Shown: positions 8,548 to 18,036 of the stretch, piece after piece
How positions within the stretch are numbered: the first letter of the stretch is position 1
How the letters are laid out: the number at the start of each line of letters is the position of its first letter
Origin: Pseudomonas sp. dw_612
GTDB taxonomy: Bacteria; Pseudomonadota; Gammaproteobacteria; Pseudomonadales; Pseudomonadaceae
DNA length: 64,000 nt
Direction of reading: 5' to 3'
NCBI RefSeq assembly: GCF_018449725.1
Contig: NZ_JAAVVC010000006.1
Coordinates: 248,001-312,000 of the forward strand
Notes under the pieces: generated by a model
What the model was told of the DNA's origin: nothing
What the model saw: the letters and a program-made list of their open reading frames with translations, nothing else
The model's database searches: none
Position numbers and translations under genes: made by a program

Positions 8548-9072
8548 TCAGGCGTTGAGCAAGCGCGTCACGGCCTCGAATGCTGCGTCCTTGCGCTGAT
8601 TCCAGTCACCGTGCAGTACCTGAAACGTCTGGCGGTGCAGCGCAAGCCATTCCTGGCTGGCCTGGAAAAATGCCTGGCGTTGCGCCAATTGCGGTTGGCA
8701 ACGTTGCCCGTCGTCATGCCAGTCCACGGTTTCGGGGCTCAGCAGCAAATGCAGGTCGTAGTGCCGGTCCAGCAAGGCTTGTTCGATCCACGTCGGGCAC
8801 GCGCCAAACAACGTGCGACTCCAAAGGATATTGCTCAACAGGTGCGTGTCGAGAATCAACAGTGCCGGGTGTTGGGCGCGCGCTTCATCTTCCCAGGCCA
8901 GCTGGCCGAGTGCGATGGCAGGAATGTCATCGTAGCGGGTGTCGCGGGCTTCGCTGTCGATAAAGTGCCGAACGTACTCACCGACCAACAGGCCGCCAAA
9001 ATGGGCTTGAATCTCACTCGAAAGCCAGCTTTTACCGCTGGATTCCGGACCTGTCAGCACCAGCACCTTCAT
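8548..9072 (-). CDS. Ribosylnicotinamide kinase (NadR-kinase-like AAA ATPase)
   Basis: 174 aa from the ATG at 9072 (MKVLVLTGPESSGKSWLS). The P-loop GPESSGKS is at the N-terminus, followed by EYVRHFID, the acidic LILDTHLLSNILW and a DLHLLLSPETVDW segment, all typical of the kinase domain found at the C-terminus of NadR. It phosphorylates nicotinamide riboside to NMN. The start overlaps the pnuC stop as ATGA, so transporter and kinase are translationally coupled, an NAD salvage pair. No NadR-type repressor or adenylyltransferase domain is attached. A longer frame to 9099 is less likely. Confidence 0.85.
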   Translation of the reverse strand: MKVLVLTGPESSGKSWLSSEIQAHFGGLLVGEYVRHFIDSEARDTRYDDIPAIALGQLAWEDEARAQHPALLILDTHLLSNILWSRTLFGACPTWIEQALLDRHYDLHLLLSPETVDWHDDGQRCQPQLAQRQAFFQASQEWLALHRQTFQVLHGDWNQRKDAAFEAVTRLLNA

Positions 9073-9632
9073 GCGCGCAACGCCGGGTCGGCGCGCCATT
9101 CACGCCAGCCTTGTACTGCCAGCAACAGGAACAGCGCATAGAGGGTGGCGGTCAGGTACATGCCTTTATAGATGAACAGCCCGACAAAAATCACATCGAT
9201 GGCGACCCACAGCGGCCAGCATTGCACGCGTTTCTGCGCCATCCATAACTGCGCCACCAGGCTGAAACCGGTCAGCGCGGCATCGAGCCAGGGTTGCGCG
9301 GCGTCGGTCCAGTGGGCCATGGCCGCGCCCAGCAACAGACTGCCGACGGCGCCGACCGCCAGCCCGACTGTTATCGATTTCCCATCAAGCCGAGTGACCT
9401 GCCGACCGGCGTTCGTCTCGCCCGCACGGGTCCATTGCCACCAGCCATAGACTTGCAACGCGGCGTAAATCACCTGCAGCAGCATGTCCGAATACAGCTT
9501 CACCTCGAAGAAGATCCAGCTATAAAGCAGCACCATGACCAGACCGATCGGCCAGCACCAGGGGTTCTGTTTGACCGTCAACCAGACGGCAATGACGCCG
9601 AGGGCGGCAGCAAACAGTTCAAGCCCGGACAT
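9069..9632 (-). CDS. pnuC: PnuC-type nicotinamide riboside transporter
   Basis: 187 aa from the ATG at 9632, chosen for AAGGA upstream and because the protein then begins MSGLELFAAALGVIAVWLTV. Several membrane helices; the PnuC-type WPIGLVMVLLYSWIFFEVKLYSDMLLQ region and the YGWWQWTRAG segment are conserved in this family. It imports nicotinamide riboside by facilitated diffusion, trapped by the kinase encoded immediately downstream. Upstream is a REP doublet and no visible NAD riboswitch. Confidence 0.9.
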   Translation of the reverse strand: MSGLELFAAALGVIAVWLTVKQNPWCWPIGLVMVLLYSWIFFEVKLYSDMLLQVIYAALQVYGWWQWTRAGETNAGRQVTRLDGKSITVGLAVGAVGSLLLGAAMAHWTDAAQPWLDAALTGFSLVAQLWMAQKRVQCWPLWVAIDVIFVGLFIYKGMYLTATLYALFLLLAVQGWREWRADPALRA

Positions 9633-9725
9633 GGCGGTTCCTTGGGGGAAGTCGAAGAGGGGGGCGATTGTACCCAGATTGTCAGGCGCGGGCTTGCCCG
9701 ACATCTTCAGTTAAAACACAAAAAC

Positions 9726-9821
9726 CTGTGGGAGCGGGCTTGCTCGCGAAAGCGGTGTTCCATTCAACTTTTACATTGACTGATACGACGCTTTCGCGAG
9801 CAAGCCCGCTCCCACATTTGA
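9726..9821. repeat. Inverted REP pair (GTGGGAGCGGGCTTGCTCGC class)
   Basis: Arms TGTGGGAGCGGGCTTGCTCG and its reverse complement about 45 bases apart. This is the most frequent repeat in the window, with further doublets at 16499, 21037, 26296, 30113, 32261, 45443 and 46321, and a variant at 54013. Confidence 0.9.
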
Positions 9822-9828
9822 TCGGTGA

Positions 9829-11463
9829 TCAGACGCGGAATTGCTTGAGCAACCCGTTAAGCTGTTCACTCAATCCCTTGAGGTGAACACTGGCCAGGCT
9901 CGACTGCTCCGCCGCCAATGCCGTGCTATGGGACAACCCGGCGGCCTGGGTGACGTTCTGGTTGATGTCTTCCACCACATGGGCTTGTTGCAGGGTGGCG
10001 CTGGCGATCGAGGCGTTCAACCCGTTGAGGTTGCGCAGGGCCTGGCCGATGGCGCTCAGGCTTGCACCGGCGAGACCGGCCTGTTCGATGGTCAATTGCG
10101 ATGCCCGGCTGCTGTCGCCGATCACCTTGACCGCCGCTTCGGAATGGTTTTGCAGGCGTTCGATCATCGCCTGGATTTCCGCCGTGGACTTCTGGGTACG
10201 CTGCGCCAACAGACGCACCTCATCGGCCACCACCGCAAACCCGCGACCTTGTTCACCGGCCCGGGCCGCTTCAATGGCGGCGTTGAGGGCCAGCAGGTTG
10301 GTTTGTTCGGCAATCGAGCGAATCACTTCGAGCACGCTGCCGATCTGAGTGCTTTCGGCGGCAAGGGTGCGAATCACTTCCACCGCTTGATCAATGGTCC
10401 CGGAGAGCTTATCGATCTGCTGCAAGCTGCCATCAATGTTGACCTGGCCTTGCTGCGCCTGAGTCTCGGCATCGCGCATTTCGCTGGCCGCGTGTTCGGC
10501 GTTCTTGGCCACGTCCTGCACGCCGTAGGTCACTTCATTGATCGCAGTCGCCACCAGTTCCATTTGCTGGGACTGTTGCTGGCTGCGTTGCTGAGCCTGT
10601 GCGGCATCGTTGCCCAAATCGCTGGACGACTGGCCCAGTTCACTGGCGGATACCTGCAACTGGCTGATCACCAGGCGCAGCTTGGCAGTAAAGGCGTTGA
10701 AGTGCCGCGCCAGTTGCGTGACTTCGTCCTGGCCATGGGTGTCGAGGCTGCGGGTCAGGTCGCTTTCGCCGCTGGCGATGTTGGCCATGGCGTTCACGGT
10801 TTCCTGCAACGGGCGCACGATGCTGCGGGCAATCATGATCACCAGCAGCGCCATGATCAGCGCAATCCCTACACCGATGAACGACGCTTTCCAGACCTGA
10901 GCGTAGAACTCGGCCTGCATGTCATCGATGTACACCCCGGAACCGATGATCCAGCCCCAGGGCTCGAACAGTTTGACGTAGGAGGTTTTTTCCACCGGCG
11001 CACTGGCGCCCGGTTTCGGCCAACGATAATCGACCATGCCGGCGCCCTTGGCCTTGGCGATGACGACCATCTCATTGAATAGCGCAAAACCATCCGGGTC
11101 GCGGATCGACGACAGGTTCTGGCCTTCGAGTTTCGGGTTCGCCGGGTGCATGATCATCACCGGCGTCAGATCGTTGATCCAGAAATAGTCGTTCTGGTCG
11201 TAGCGCAGGCCGCGAACCGCCGTCAGCGCCTGCTTCTGCGCCGCCTCGCGGGTGAGGGTGCCGGCGGTTTCCAGGTCATGGTAGTAATTCAGAATGCCAC
11301 TGGCGGTCTGCACCACATGCTGGGTTTTCTGGCCTTTGGCGTGATACAGGTCGTCGTGAATCTGTTTGAGCATCAGCATGCCCAATGTCAATAACATCAC
11401 GATGGCCACGATCAAGATGAGCCACAAGCGTCGACTGATCGACACACTGCGCAAGCTGTTCAT
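9829..11463 (-). CDS. Methyl-accepting chemotaxis protein with single cache sensor
   Basis: 544 aa from the ATG at 11463 (AGGGAG about 11 bases upstream). It has TM1 at about 10-32, a periplasmic single-cache (sCache_2) domain recognisable by [20 protein letters not shown] and [17 protein letters not shown]2 around 190-210, a HAMP domain ([22 protein letters not shown]) and a cytoplasmic signalling domain with the hairpin tip [39 protein letters not shown] (in pieces). It relays ligand binding to CheA. sCache_2 receptors in pseudomonads often bind short-chain carboxylates; the ligand here cannot be read from sequence. Confidence 0.9.
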   Translation of the reverse strand: MNSLRSVSISRRLWLILIVAIVMLLTLGMLMLKQIHDDLYHAKGQKTQHVVQTASGILNYYHDLETAGTLTREAAQKQALTAVRGLRYDQNDYFWINDLTPVMIMHPANPKLEGQNLSSIRDPDGFALFNEMVVIAKAKGAGMVDYRWPKPGASAPVEKTSYVKLFEPWGWIIGSGVYIDDMQAEFYAQVWKASFIGVGIALIMALLVIMIARSIVRPLQETVNAMANIASGESDLTRSLDTHGQDEVTQLARHFNAFTAKLRLVISQLQVSASELGQSSSDLGNDAAQAQQRSQQQSQQMELVATAINEVTYGVQDVAKNAEHAASEMRDAETQAQQGQVNIDGSLQQIDKLSGTIDQAVEVIRTLAAESTQIGSVLEVIRSIAEQTNLLALNAAIEAARAGEQGRGFAVVADEVRLLAQRTQKSTAEIQAMIERLQNHSEAAVKVIGDSSRASQLTIEQAGLAGASLSAIGQALRNLNGLNASIASATLQQAHVVEDINQNVTQAAGLSHSTALAAEQSSLASVHLKGLSEQLNGLLKQFRV

Positions 11464-11754
11464 AACGCTGTCACTCCCTATTCTTATTCTTGTCATAAAC
11501 GATCGCCAGCATCCAACCACGCTTTGGTTGTGGGAACCATGCGACGCAAGTCCAATTACGCAGCGGCGTTAATCAGGCATGTCTGATAGGATTTCGGCCC
11601 CGCGCGGAAAAACCTGAGTCCAAGTTGATTTTTCACGGAATTTTTACGGTTTCGTAGAGATCCTGTGCGCGCCGGACATCAGCTACGCTCAGCGCGGTGA
11701 ACGTATTAAAAATATTAACGGGGCATGCCTATGAGCAATGCCTTTGGGGGATTG

Positions 11755-12585
11755 ATGGATCTTTGGACCGCCTTTCAGGCACTGATTCTAGGAGTTGTAG
11801 AAGGGCTGACGGAGTTTTTGCCCATTTCCAGTACCGGACACCAGATTATTGTCGCGGACTTGCTCAACTTCGGTGGTGAACGGGCCATTGCATTCAACAT
11901 CATTATCCAGTTGGGCGCGATCCTGGCAGTGGTCTGGGAGTTTCGCCGCAAGATCCTCGACGTGGTGACCGGTTTAAAATCCGAGCCGAAAGCACGTCGC
12001 TTTACCGCGAACCTGCTGATCGCCTTTATGCCAGCCGTGGTGCTGGGGGTGGTCTTTTCCGACTTGATTCACCATTACCTGTTCAACCCGATTACGGTGG
12101 CGGCGGCATTGGTCGTCGGCGGGATTGTCATGTTGTGGGCCGAGAAGCGTCAGCATGAAGTGCACGCAGAGACGGTCGACGACATTACCTGGCAGGACGC
12201 GCTGAAAGTCGGCTTCGCCCAGTGCCTGGCGATGATCCCGGGGACCTCGCGTTCCGGCTCGACCATCATTGGCGGCTTGCTCTTTGGCCTGTCGCGCAAA
12301 ACCGCGACTGAGTTCTCGTTCTTCCTGGCCATGCCGACCATGGTCGCGGCGGCGGTGTATTCGGGGTTCAAGTACCGTCACCTGTTCGTACCGGCAGACT
12401 TTCCAGTGTTCGCCGTGGGTTTCATCACCGCGTTTATCTTCGCGATGATCGCGGTCAAGGCGCTGCTCAAGTTCATTGCCAGCCACAGCTACGCGGCATT
12501 TGCCTGGTATCGCATTGCGTTTGGCCTGGTGATCCTCGCGACCTGGCAGTTCGGTTGGGTGGATTGGGCCGCTGCCAAGCCATGA
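11755..12585 (+). CDS. uppP: Undecaprenyl-diphosphatase
   Basis: 276 aa from the ATG at 11755 ([20 protein letters not shown]), supported by GGGGGA just upstream; an alternative ATG at 11725 adds ten residues. The BacA/UppP motifs are present: [17 protein letters not shown] with its catalytic Glu and the [20 protein letters not shown] segment. It is an integral inner-membrane protein that recycles undecaprenyl pyrophosphate for peptidoglycan and LPS synthesis; overexpression gives bacitracin resistance. The stop overlaps the start of the next gene. Confidence 0.93.
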   Translation: MDLWTAFQALILGVVEGLTEFLPISSTGHQIIVADLLNFGGERAIAFNIIIQLGAILAVVWEFRRKILDVVTGLKSEPKARRFTANLLIAFMPAVVLGVVFSDLIHHYLFNPITVAAALVVGGIVMLWAEKRQHEVHAETVDDITWQDALKVGFAQCLAMIPGTSRSGSTIIGGLLFGLSRKTATEFSFFLAMPTMVAAAVYSGFKYRHLFVPADFPVFAVGFITAFIFAMIAVKALLKFIASHSYAAFAWYRIAFGLVILATWQFGWVDWAAAKP

Positions 12586-13010
12586 GTGATTCCGGCGCGC
12601 GGTATAACCCCGGACGCCCGTCCGGGGGGCAGGTCCAGCATCCACGCTTGAAACTGCTGGCGTTCGCGGTCCTCTGTGCGCTGCCGCTGTATGGCTCGCT
12701 GGCGTTGTGGCTGCACGGAGTGTCAGTGATCCCGCTGGCCGCTTACGGCGTGGTCAGCGTGATCGCGTTTTTCCTGTACTGGAGCGACAAGCGCAAAGCC
12801 CGAGCCGACACCTGGCGTACGCCGGAAAACGTCTTGCACGCCGTGGAACTGGCCGGTGGCTGGCCGGGCGCGTTACTGGCTCAGCAAGTGTTCCGGCACA
12901 AGACCCGCAAAGTGTCGTTTCAACTGGTGTTCTGGCTGATCGTGCTGCTGCACCAGGTGTTCTGGATCGATCAGTTGTTTCTCGGCGCAAACCTGTTGGC
13001 GTTGTTCTAA
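12582..13010 (+). CDS. DUF1294 membrane protein
   Basis: 142 aa, starting in the ATGA overlap with uppP. About four membrane segments, with the DUF1294-type motif [18 protein letters not shown] followed by [20 protein letters not shown]. The N-terminal cold-shock domain present in some family members is missing, and a short basic tail replaces it. Function unknown; translational coupling with uppP is the only context clue. Confidence 0.85.
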   Translation: MSDSGARYNPGRPSGGQVQHPRLKLLAFAVLCALPLYGSLALWLHGVSVIPLAAYGVVSVIAFFLYWSDKRKARADTWRTPENVLHAVELAGGWPGALLAQQVFRHKTRKVSFQLVFWLIVLLHQVFWIDQLFLGANLLALF

Positions 13011-13026
13011 GAACACGCACGTCTCA

Positions 13027-13177
13027 CGTAGCAGCTGTCGAGCGGAGCGAGGCAGCGTTCGGCGGCGAAGCCGTCGTGAATCCAGACGATGCGGTGTTTC
13101 AGGAATACCGCGTGCGCAGGTTTTACGACGGCTTCGCCGCCGAACGCTGCCTCGCTCCGCTCGACAGCTGCTACAGC
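13027..13177. repeat. Long inverted REP pair overlapping the mmcQ-like gene end
   Basis: Arms of about 50 bases (GTAGCAGCTGTCGAGCGGAG, continuing into GCAGCGTTCGGCGGCGAAGC) with a spacer of about 50 bases. The right arm runs into the 3' end of the neighbouring minus-strand gene and supplies its stop codon. Confidence 0.85.
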
Positions 13178-13515
13178 AGCAACCCGACCTGGGTGCGCTT
13201 GGGTAACTTGCTCACCACCAATTGGTGGGAACGTTGCAGCAAGGCTTGCAGTTCTTCGGCGCCCAGCGGGTAGGGCGTCTGCATGATGATCCATTGCGCC
13301 CGGGCCAGGTACGGCGCCGGGTGAATGCCCGGACGGTCGCAATGACCGAGAAACAGATCCTTGTCGACCTTGAACGCCAGGGAGTCTCCCCGCAAATTCT
13401 GCAGCGCGAACATCTTGTTGCCGGCAATCGAAAACACCCGCACACCGCCCCATTTGTAGTCTTCCCGCGCACCGGGCAGCCCCAGGCAAAACTCTGCGAC
13501 ATCCGCTTCGCTCAT
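13171..13515 (-). CDS. MmcQ/YjbR family protein
   Basis: 114 aa from ATG 13515 (MSEADVAEFCLGLPGAREDY), with GAAGG 8 bases upstream. A second ATG at 13530 overlaps the lysR stop as ATGA and is also possible. The fold is recognisable from KWGGVRVFSIAGNKMFALQN and RAQWIIMQTPYPLGAEEL; YjbR proteins adopt a CyaY-like double-wing fold and may bind DNA. The last codons and the stop lie in the adjacent REP arm, so the C-terminus may have been altered by the repeat. Physiological role unknown. Confidence 0.85.
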   Translation of the reverse strand: MSEADVAEFCLGLPGAREDYKWGGVRVFSIAGNKMFALQNLRGDSLAFKVDKDLFLGHCDRPGIHPAPYLARAQWIIMQTPYPLGAEELQALLQRSHQLVVSKLPKRTQVGLLL

Positions 13516-13526
13516 GCGTCCAGCCT

Positions 13527-14435
13527 TCATATCAATCGGTCCCCACAGGCATTGAATGATTCGATCAAATGGTCGAGCCAGGCGCGTACGGCCGGCATTA
13601 CCCCGCGCCGGTGAGGGTACACCGCTTGCAGCCAGCCGCCAGGCAATGACCAGTCAGGCAACAACTGGATCAGCGAGCCGTCCTCGATTTCCTGTTCGCA
13701 GTACATCATCGGCAGGACTGTAAAGCCCTGGCCGGCGAGGGCGCAGGACCGGCGCACAATAAAGTCATCGATGCCCAGCCGTGCCTCCAGCGCCAGATCA
13801 TGGCTTTTGCCCTGTTGATCGAGCATGCGGATATGCACCATGCGATCAGGTTCCAGTGCGCCGAGCACCGGCAAGCCCTTGAGGTCATCCGGGTGATTGA
13901 TCTCCCGACCGTGCAGGAAGGCGGGACTGGCGACGATTAGCGTCTGCGCCTGACGCAGGCGCCGGGTGACCAACAATGGGTCTTCATCCCCCAGTTCGCG
14001 GACCCGCAGGGCGACATCGACGCCCTCGTTGACCAGATCCACCCGACGGTTGAGCAGCAAGACTTCCAACTGGACCTGCGGGTATTTCTCCAGGAAATCG
14101 CTGATCACCGTCGGCAACATCTGATGGGCCAAGCCCACTGGGCAGGACACCCGCAGCCTTCCTCGGGGCTCGCTGGACATGCTGGCGACCGCTTCGTCGG
14201 CCATCTCCGCTTCCAATAACATCGCCTGACAGTGGCGCAAGTAACGTTCACCCACGGCCGTCAGCTTGAGTTGCCGGGTGGTGCGTTGCAGCAGGCGCGC
14301 ACCCAGGCGTTCTTCCAGTTCGGCGATGCGCCGCGACAGTCGCGACTTGGGAATCCCAAGCAACCGCCCGGCCGCAGCGAAACCACCGGCTTCGACAACC
14401 TTGGCGAAATAGTAGAGGTCATTAAGGTCTTGCAT
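13527..14435 (-). CDS. LysR-family regulator
   Basis: 302 aa. N-terminal winged helix-turn-helix ([41 protein letters not shown], seen at 1-41) and a periplasmic-binding-like effector domain ([22 protein letters not shown]...). Divergent from the azoreductase gene with 129 bases between the starts, the classic arrangement for a LysR regulator of its neighbour. It probably controls azoR in response to quinones or electrophiles; this is inferred from context. Its stop overlaps the possible upstream start of the MmcQ-like gene. Confidence 0.92.
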   Translation of the reverse strand: MQDLNDLYYFAKVVEAGGFAAAGRLLGIPKSRLSRRIAELEERLGARLLQRTTRQLKLTAVGERYLRHCQAMLLEAEMADEAVASMSSEPRGRLRVSCPVGLAHQMLPTVISDFLEKYPQVQLEVLLLNRRVDLVNEGVDVALRVRELGDEDPLLVTRRLRQAQTLIVASPAFLHGREINHPDDLKGLPVLGALEPDRMVHIRMLDQQGKSHDLALEARLGIDDFIVRRSCALAGQGFTVLPMMYCEQEIEDGSLIQLLPDWSLPGGWLQAVYPHRRGVMPAVRAWLDHLIESFNACGDRLI

Positions 14436-14450
14436 GGCGTGAACTCGATT

Positions 14451-14470
14451 GTTCTATCAGTGAGACGAAC
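14451..14470. promoter_or_regulatory. Candidate LysR box between lysR and azoR
   Basis: GTTC-N12-GAAC dyad (GTTCTATCAGTGAGACGAAC), in the divergent intergenic region 16 bases from the regulator start. It has the size and T-N11-A character of a LysR site. Inferred only from symmetry. Confidence 0.35.
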
Positions 14471-14564
14471 TATCGCATTGTTGCGGGCTAATCAGCTATT
14501 ACATTCATCTGTAGGCTTCTCCCCATCAGATCGCCCGGTGGCGATCCTCACCTGGAGATCCTTT

Positions 14565-15176
14565 ATGAAACTGTTGCATATCGATTCGAGCATTTTGGGT
14601 GACAACTCGGCCTCCCGTGGTTTGAGCGGTGACGTGGTCAAAGCCTGGCAAGCCGCTGACGCTTCGGCCGTCGTGACTTACCGTGACCTGGCCGCTGATG
14701 CCATCAGCCATTTCTCCGCCACGACCCTGGTCGCTGCCGGCACCACCGCTGAACTGCGCAACGCCGCGCAACAGCACGAAGCCGAACTGAGCGCATCGAC
14801 CCTGGCCGAATTCCTCGCCGCTGATGCCATCGTGATCGCCGCGCCGATGTACAACTTCACCATTCCGACCCAATTGAAAGCCTGGATCGACCGCATCGCC
14901 GTTGCCGGCCAGACCTTTCGCTACACCGAAGCCGGCCCTGAAGGCCTGTGCGGTGGCAAGAAACTGGTGATCGTTTCGACTTCTGGCGGTCTTCACGTTG
15001 GTCAGGCCACAGGCGTTGCCCACGAAGATTACTTGAAGGTGTTGTTCGGTTTCCTGGGCATCACTGATATTGAGTTCGTTCGCGCCCACGGCCTGGCTTA
15101 CGGTGACGAAGTGCGGACCAAAGCCCTGAGCGACGCTCACACGCAAATCAGCGAGCAATTGTTCGCCGCGGCATAA
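14565..15176 (+). CDS. azoR: FMN-dependent NADH-azoreductase
   Basis: 203 aa from ATG 14565 (GGAG about 9 bases upstream). Flavodoxin-like fold: the N-terminal [21 protein letters not shown] phosphate-binding region (residues 1-21), [19 protein letters not shown] (the FMN and dimer motif) and VSTSGG near the flavin ring. It reduces azo compounds and quinones by two electrons using NADH, giving protection against electrophiles. Followed by a strong terminator, so it is monocistronic. Confidence 0.93.
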   Translation: MKLLHIDSSILGDNSASRGLSGDVVKAWQAADASAVVTYRDLAADAISHFSATTLVAAGTTAELRNAAQQHEAELSASTLAEFLAADAIVIAAPMYNFTIPTQLKAWIDRIAVAGQTFRYTEAGPEGLCGGKKLVIVSTSGGLHVGQATGVAHEDYLKVLFGFLGITDIEFVRAHGLAYGDEVRTKALSDAHTQISEQLFAAA

Positions 15177-15227
15177 GGCCTTTGTAAGGCTTGCGTAAAA
15201 AATACTAAACGGCTCAGGCAATACCCG

Positions 15228-15277
15228 AAAAACTCTGTATTCTGATCATGGTAATGATCGGTTACAGAGTTTTTTTG
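15228..15277 (+). terminator. Terminator of azoR
   Basis: Long interrupted stem: AAAAACTCTGTA pairs with TACAGAGTTTTT, and an inner GATCAT pairs with ATGATC across a GGTA loop. It is followed by a run of T. Confidence 0.85.
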
Positions 15278-15438
15278 TTTTTTATGGTTTTTCATGTTGT
15301 GGCCCAGGTTATGCAGTCGAGGGTTAACGTCCCCGTTGCGCAACGACCTTGGTGGCCGCAAACACTGGCACAAGGCCGCGTTCTCCGTCATCGGAGCACT
15401 ACGGGCTTTTCAGTCAAGTAACAAAGGTAGGGCATCCC

Positions 15439-16476
15439 ATGGTGCGTCTTTGTGCAACGTTACTGATATGCCTGCTCAGCAGCCTGATTTCAGTGCACGC
15501 TGCGCCTGGGCTGCATTCGCACTGGGGCGTCGGTTATCACGAGATGACGTTCCTCGATCCGCTGGATTTGCAGCCGATGCGCGCCATCGCCTTTTACCCG
15601 TCCAGCGACAAGGATCAAACCAGCAAGCTCGAGGGTTACACCGTCGAAGCCGGTGAAGATGCCCGCGTCGCCATCGGGCGTTTCCCGATGCTGATGCTTT
15701 CCCACGGCAACGTCGGCACCCCGCTGGCCTTGCACGATCTCGCGACCTCGCTGGCGCGCAAAGGCTTCGTGGTGGTGGCGGTGATCCATCCGGGCGACAA
15801 CTCCAAGGATCACAGCCGTCTCGGCACCTTGAGCAACCTGTACGGTCGGCCCCTGCAAATTTCCGAAGCGATTACCGCGACCCTGGGCGATTCGATGTTG
15901 GCGCCTTTCGTCAACGCCGACCAAGTGGGGGTGATTGGCTACTCGGCGGGCGGCGAAACGGCGTTGATCCTGTCCGGCGCCACGCCTGACCTGGATCGCC
16001 TGCGCCGTTATTGCCAGGAACGTCCGGATGACCGCGATGCCTGCAATACCCAGGGCGAGCTGATTGTCGATCGGGATGATTTGCAGCCAGTGGCCGACCC
16101 GCGGGTCCATGCCTTATTGCTGATGGCGCCGTTGAGCCTGAAGTTCGGCCGCCACACCCTGGCTGATGTGCATGTGCCAGTGCTGCTGTACAGCGGCGAC
16201 GGCGACAAACTGGTGGCCTTCGACAAAAACGCCGCAGCCCTGGCGCGCAAACTGCCGATCGCACCGGACTTCAAGCTGTTGGCCGGGGCAGGGCACTTCG
16301 TGTTCATGGCGCCGTGTAATGAAGAACAGATCATCGCCATGCCGGCGCTGTGCACCGATGCCGATGGGGTTGATCGCGAAGACATTCACCGCAACCTGAT
16401 CTCCGAAGCGGGGCGGTTTTTCTCACACGCCCTCGGCAAGCCGAGCCGGGCGGGGATGCAGACTGCCGATCAGTAA
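15439..16476 (+). CDS. Secreted alpha/beta hydrolase (dienelactone-hydrolase-like)
   Basis: 345 aa with a signal peptide (MVRLCATLLICLLSSLISVHAAP). The nucleophile elbow is GYSAGGE, with a likely acid in LLYSGDGDKLV and the histidine in AGAGHFVFMAP. The substrate pocket region contains HGNVGTP. The family resembles PAF-acetylhydrolase/dienelactone-hydrolase-type esterases acting in the periplasm. The substrate is unknown. It stands alone between the azoR terminator and a REP doublet. Confidence 0.85.
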   Translation: MVRLCATLLICLLSSLISVHAAPGLHSHWGVGYHEMTFLDPLDLQPMRAIAFYPSSDKDQTSKLEGYTVEAGEDARVAIGRFPMLMLSHGNVGTPLALHDLATSLARKGFVVVAVIHPGDNSKDHSRLGTLSNLYGRPLQISEAITATLGDSMLAPFVNADQVGVIGYSAGGETALILSGATPDLDRLRRYCQERPDDRDACNTQGELIVDRDDLQPVADPRVHALLLMAPLSLKFGRHTLADVHVPVLLYSGDGDKLVAFDKNAAALARKLPIAPDFKLLAGAGHFVFMAPCNEEQIIAMPALCTDADGVDREDIHRNLISEAGRFFSHALGKPSRAGMQTADQ

Positions 16477-16498
16477 TCTAATCAACACCACATGACAC

Positions 16499-16591
16499 CT
16501 GTGGGAGCGGGCTTGCTCGCGAAGGGGCCTTGTCAGTCAACATTGATGCTGGATGACGCACCGCATTCGCGAGCAAGCCCGCTCCCATAGT
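16499..16591. repeat. Inverted REP pair (GTGGGAGCGGGCTTGCTCGC class)
   Basis: Arms separated by about 45 bases, between two convergent genes; likely also ends both transcripts. Confidence 0.88.
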
Positions 16592-16603
16592 GGATCGTGG
16601 TTG

Positions 16604-17791
16604 TCAGGCCATAGCGCGGCGCTTCAGCAGTAGCGTCAGGCCGAGACCTGTAACGGACAACAGCGCCGCACTAAAGAAAATCCACGAATACCCCAGGTTC
16701 AACGCCACCGCACCCATCAGCGGCCCGGCAATCGCCAGCGCCAGATCGAAAAACACCGCATAAGCACTCAACCCCGCGCCGCGACTGGAGTTGGGCACCT
16801 GTTTGATCGCCTCGACTCCCAGCGCCGGATACACCAGCGACAGGCCAAAGCCAGTCAATCCAGCGCCGATCAACGCGAAACCAGTGGACGGTGCCAGCCA
16901 CAACAGCACCAGGCCCACGGTCTCGATGGTCATACAGGCAATCGCCGAGGTGAACCCGCCGAAACGGCTGATCGCAGAAATGAACAACAGCCGCGACAGA
17001 ATGAAACACACGCCGAACACCGTCAGGCAATACGCTGCGCCGGCCCAGCCGCGATTGAGGTAATACAAGGTAATAAAAGTGGTCAGCGTGCCATAGCCGA
17101 TGGACGCCAGGCTCAGGCTCGCCCCGAACGGTGCAATGCGCCCGAACACGGCCCAGAACGGCAGGCGTTCACCGCGAATCACCGGCACCGACGGTTTGTT
17201 GCGGATCAGCAGCAGCGCGCCCAACGCCAACACCGACAGGACAATCCCCAGGCTTTCAACCCCGTACTCGGCGACCATCACCACCCCCAGCGGCGCACCG
17301 ATGGCAATGGCGCCGTAGGACGCAATCCCGTTCCAGGAAATCGATCGCGCGGTATGTTCGGCGCCGACCTGGCCCATGCACCAACTGATGGTGCCGACGC
17401 CGATCAAGCCTTGGGCGATCCCCAGCAGCAGACGACCAGCGATCAGGACCAACAGACTCAGCAACGGAAAGCTTTGCAACAAGGTCGACAGCAACGTCAG
17501 CACACCGCTCAACACAATCCCCGACAAGCCGTAAACGATCGCGCGCTTGGTGCCGACGCTGTCCGACATGCGTCCGGCCATCGGGCGGCTGAGCAGGGTG
17601 GCCAGGTACTGGCAACCAATGGTCAGCCCCGCGATGATCGCGCTGAAACCCAGCTGTTCATGGACGTAACCCGGTATCACCGCAATCGGCAGGCCGATGC
17701 AGAGGAAGGCAATAAAGGTATAGAAAACGATGGAGACGATCTGCAGGGTGATCGCCATGGAGCTTTGCGGGGGCAGTTGCTGCGCAGACAT
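16604..17791 (-). CDS. MFS transporter, YhhS-like
   Basis: 395 aa with about 12 membrane helices. The major-facilitator loop 2-3 motif is visible as GRMSDSVGTKRAI. The N-terminal IAFLCIGLPIAVIPGYVHEQLG and the GRLLLGIAQGLIGVGTISWCMGQ stretch resemble the YhhS/UPF0226 exporters, which confer modest resistance to some toxicants such as arabinose-type sugars or glyphosate in other species. The substrate cannot be assigned. REP doublets flank it on both sides, so it is probably monocistronic. Confidence 0.87.
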   Translation of the reverse strand: MSAQQLPPQSSMAITLQIVSIVFYTFIAFLCIGLPIAVIPGYVHEQLGFSAIIAGLTIGCQYLATLLSRPMAGRMSDSVGTKRAIVYGLSGIVLSGVLTLLSTLLQSFPLLSLLVLIAGRLLLGIAQGLIGVGTISWCMGQVGAEHTARSISWNGIASYGAIAIGAPLGVVMVAEYGVESLGIVLSVLALGALLLIRNKPSVPVIRGERLPFWAVFGRIAPFGASLSLASIGYGTLTTFITLYYLNRGWAGAAYCLTVFGVCFILSRLLFISAISRFGGFTSAIACMTIETVGLVLLWLAPSTGFALIGAGLTGFGLSLVYPALGVEAIKQVPNSSRGAGLSAYAVFFDLALAIAGPLMGAVALNLGYSWIFFSAALLSVTGLGLTLLLKRRAMA

Positions 17792-17870
17792 GAGGGCTCG
17801 TTCGCGGGCGGCGGTGGGAGAGTTGCATCATGGCGTGGGCAGGGAATAAAAGGAAGCAGGCTAACGATCA

Positions 17871-17955
17871 AGATCAAAAGATCGCAGCCTTCGGCAGCTC
17901 CTACGTTGAAATGCGTGCCCCTGTAGGAGCTGCCGAAGGCTGCGATCTTTTGATT
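17871..17955. repeat. Inverted REP pair (CTGCCGAAGGCTGCGATC class)
   Basis: Same arm sequence as at 781-860, with about 25 bases of spacer, upstream of the MFS gene and downstream of the ybiT terminator. Confidence 0.88.
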
Positions 17956-17965
17956 TTCAGGCAAC

Positions 17966-17994
17966 AAAAGCCCCGTCACCAGGACAGGGCTTTT
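17966..17994 (-). terminator. Terminator of ybiT
   Basis: AAAAGCCC, 13-base loop, GGGCTTTT; on the minus strand it continues into GTTG. Lies 42 bases beyond the ybiT stop. Confidence 0.75.
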
Positions 17995-18036
17995 ACTTGC
18001 CGCTTGCCGCTTGCAGCTTGAAACTAATCGCTGCTC

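Noticed and set aside
9633..9725. NAD-sensing riboswitch upstream of pnuC
   Set aside because: Only a short gap with an ordinary Shine-Dalgarno and a REP doublet; no conserved riboswitch core seen.
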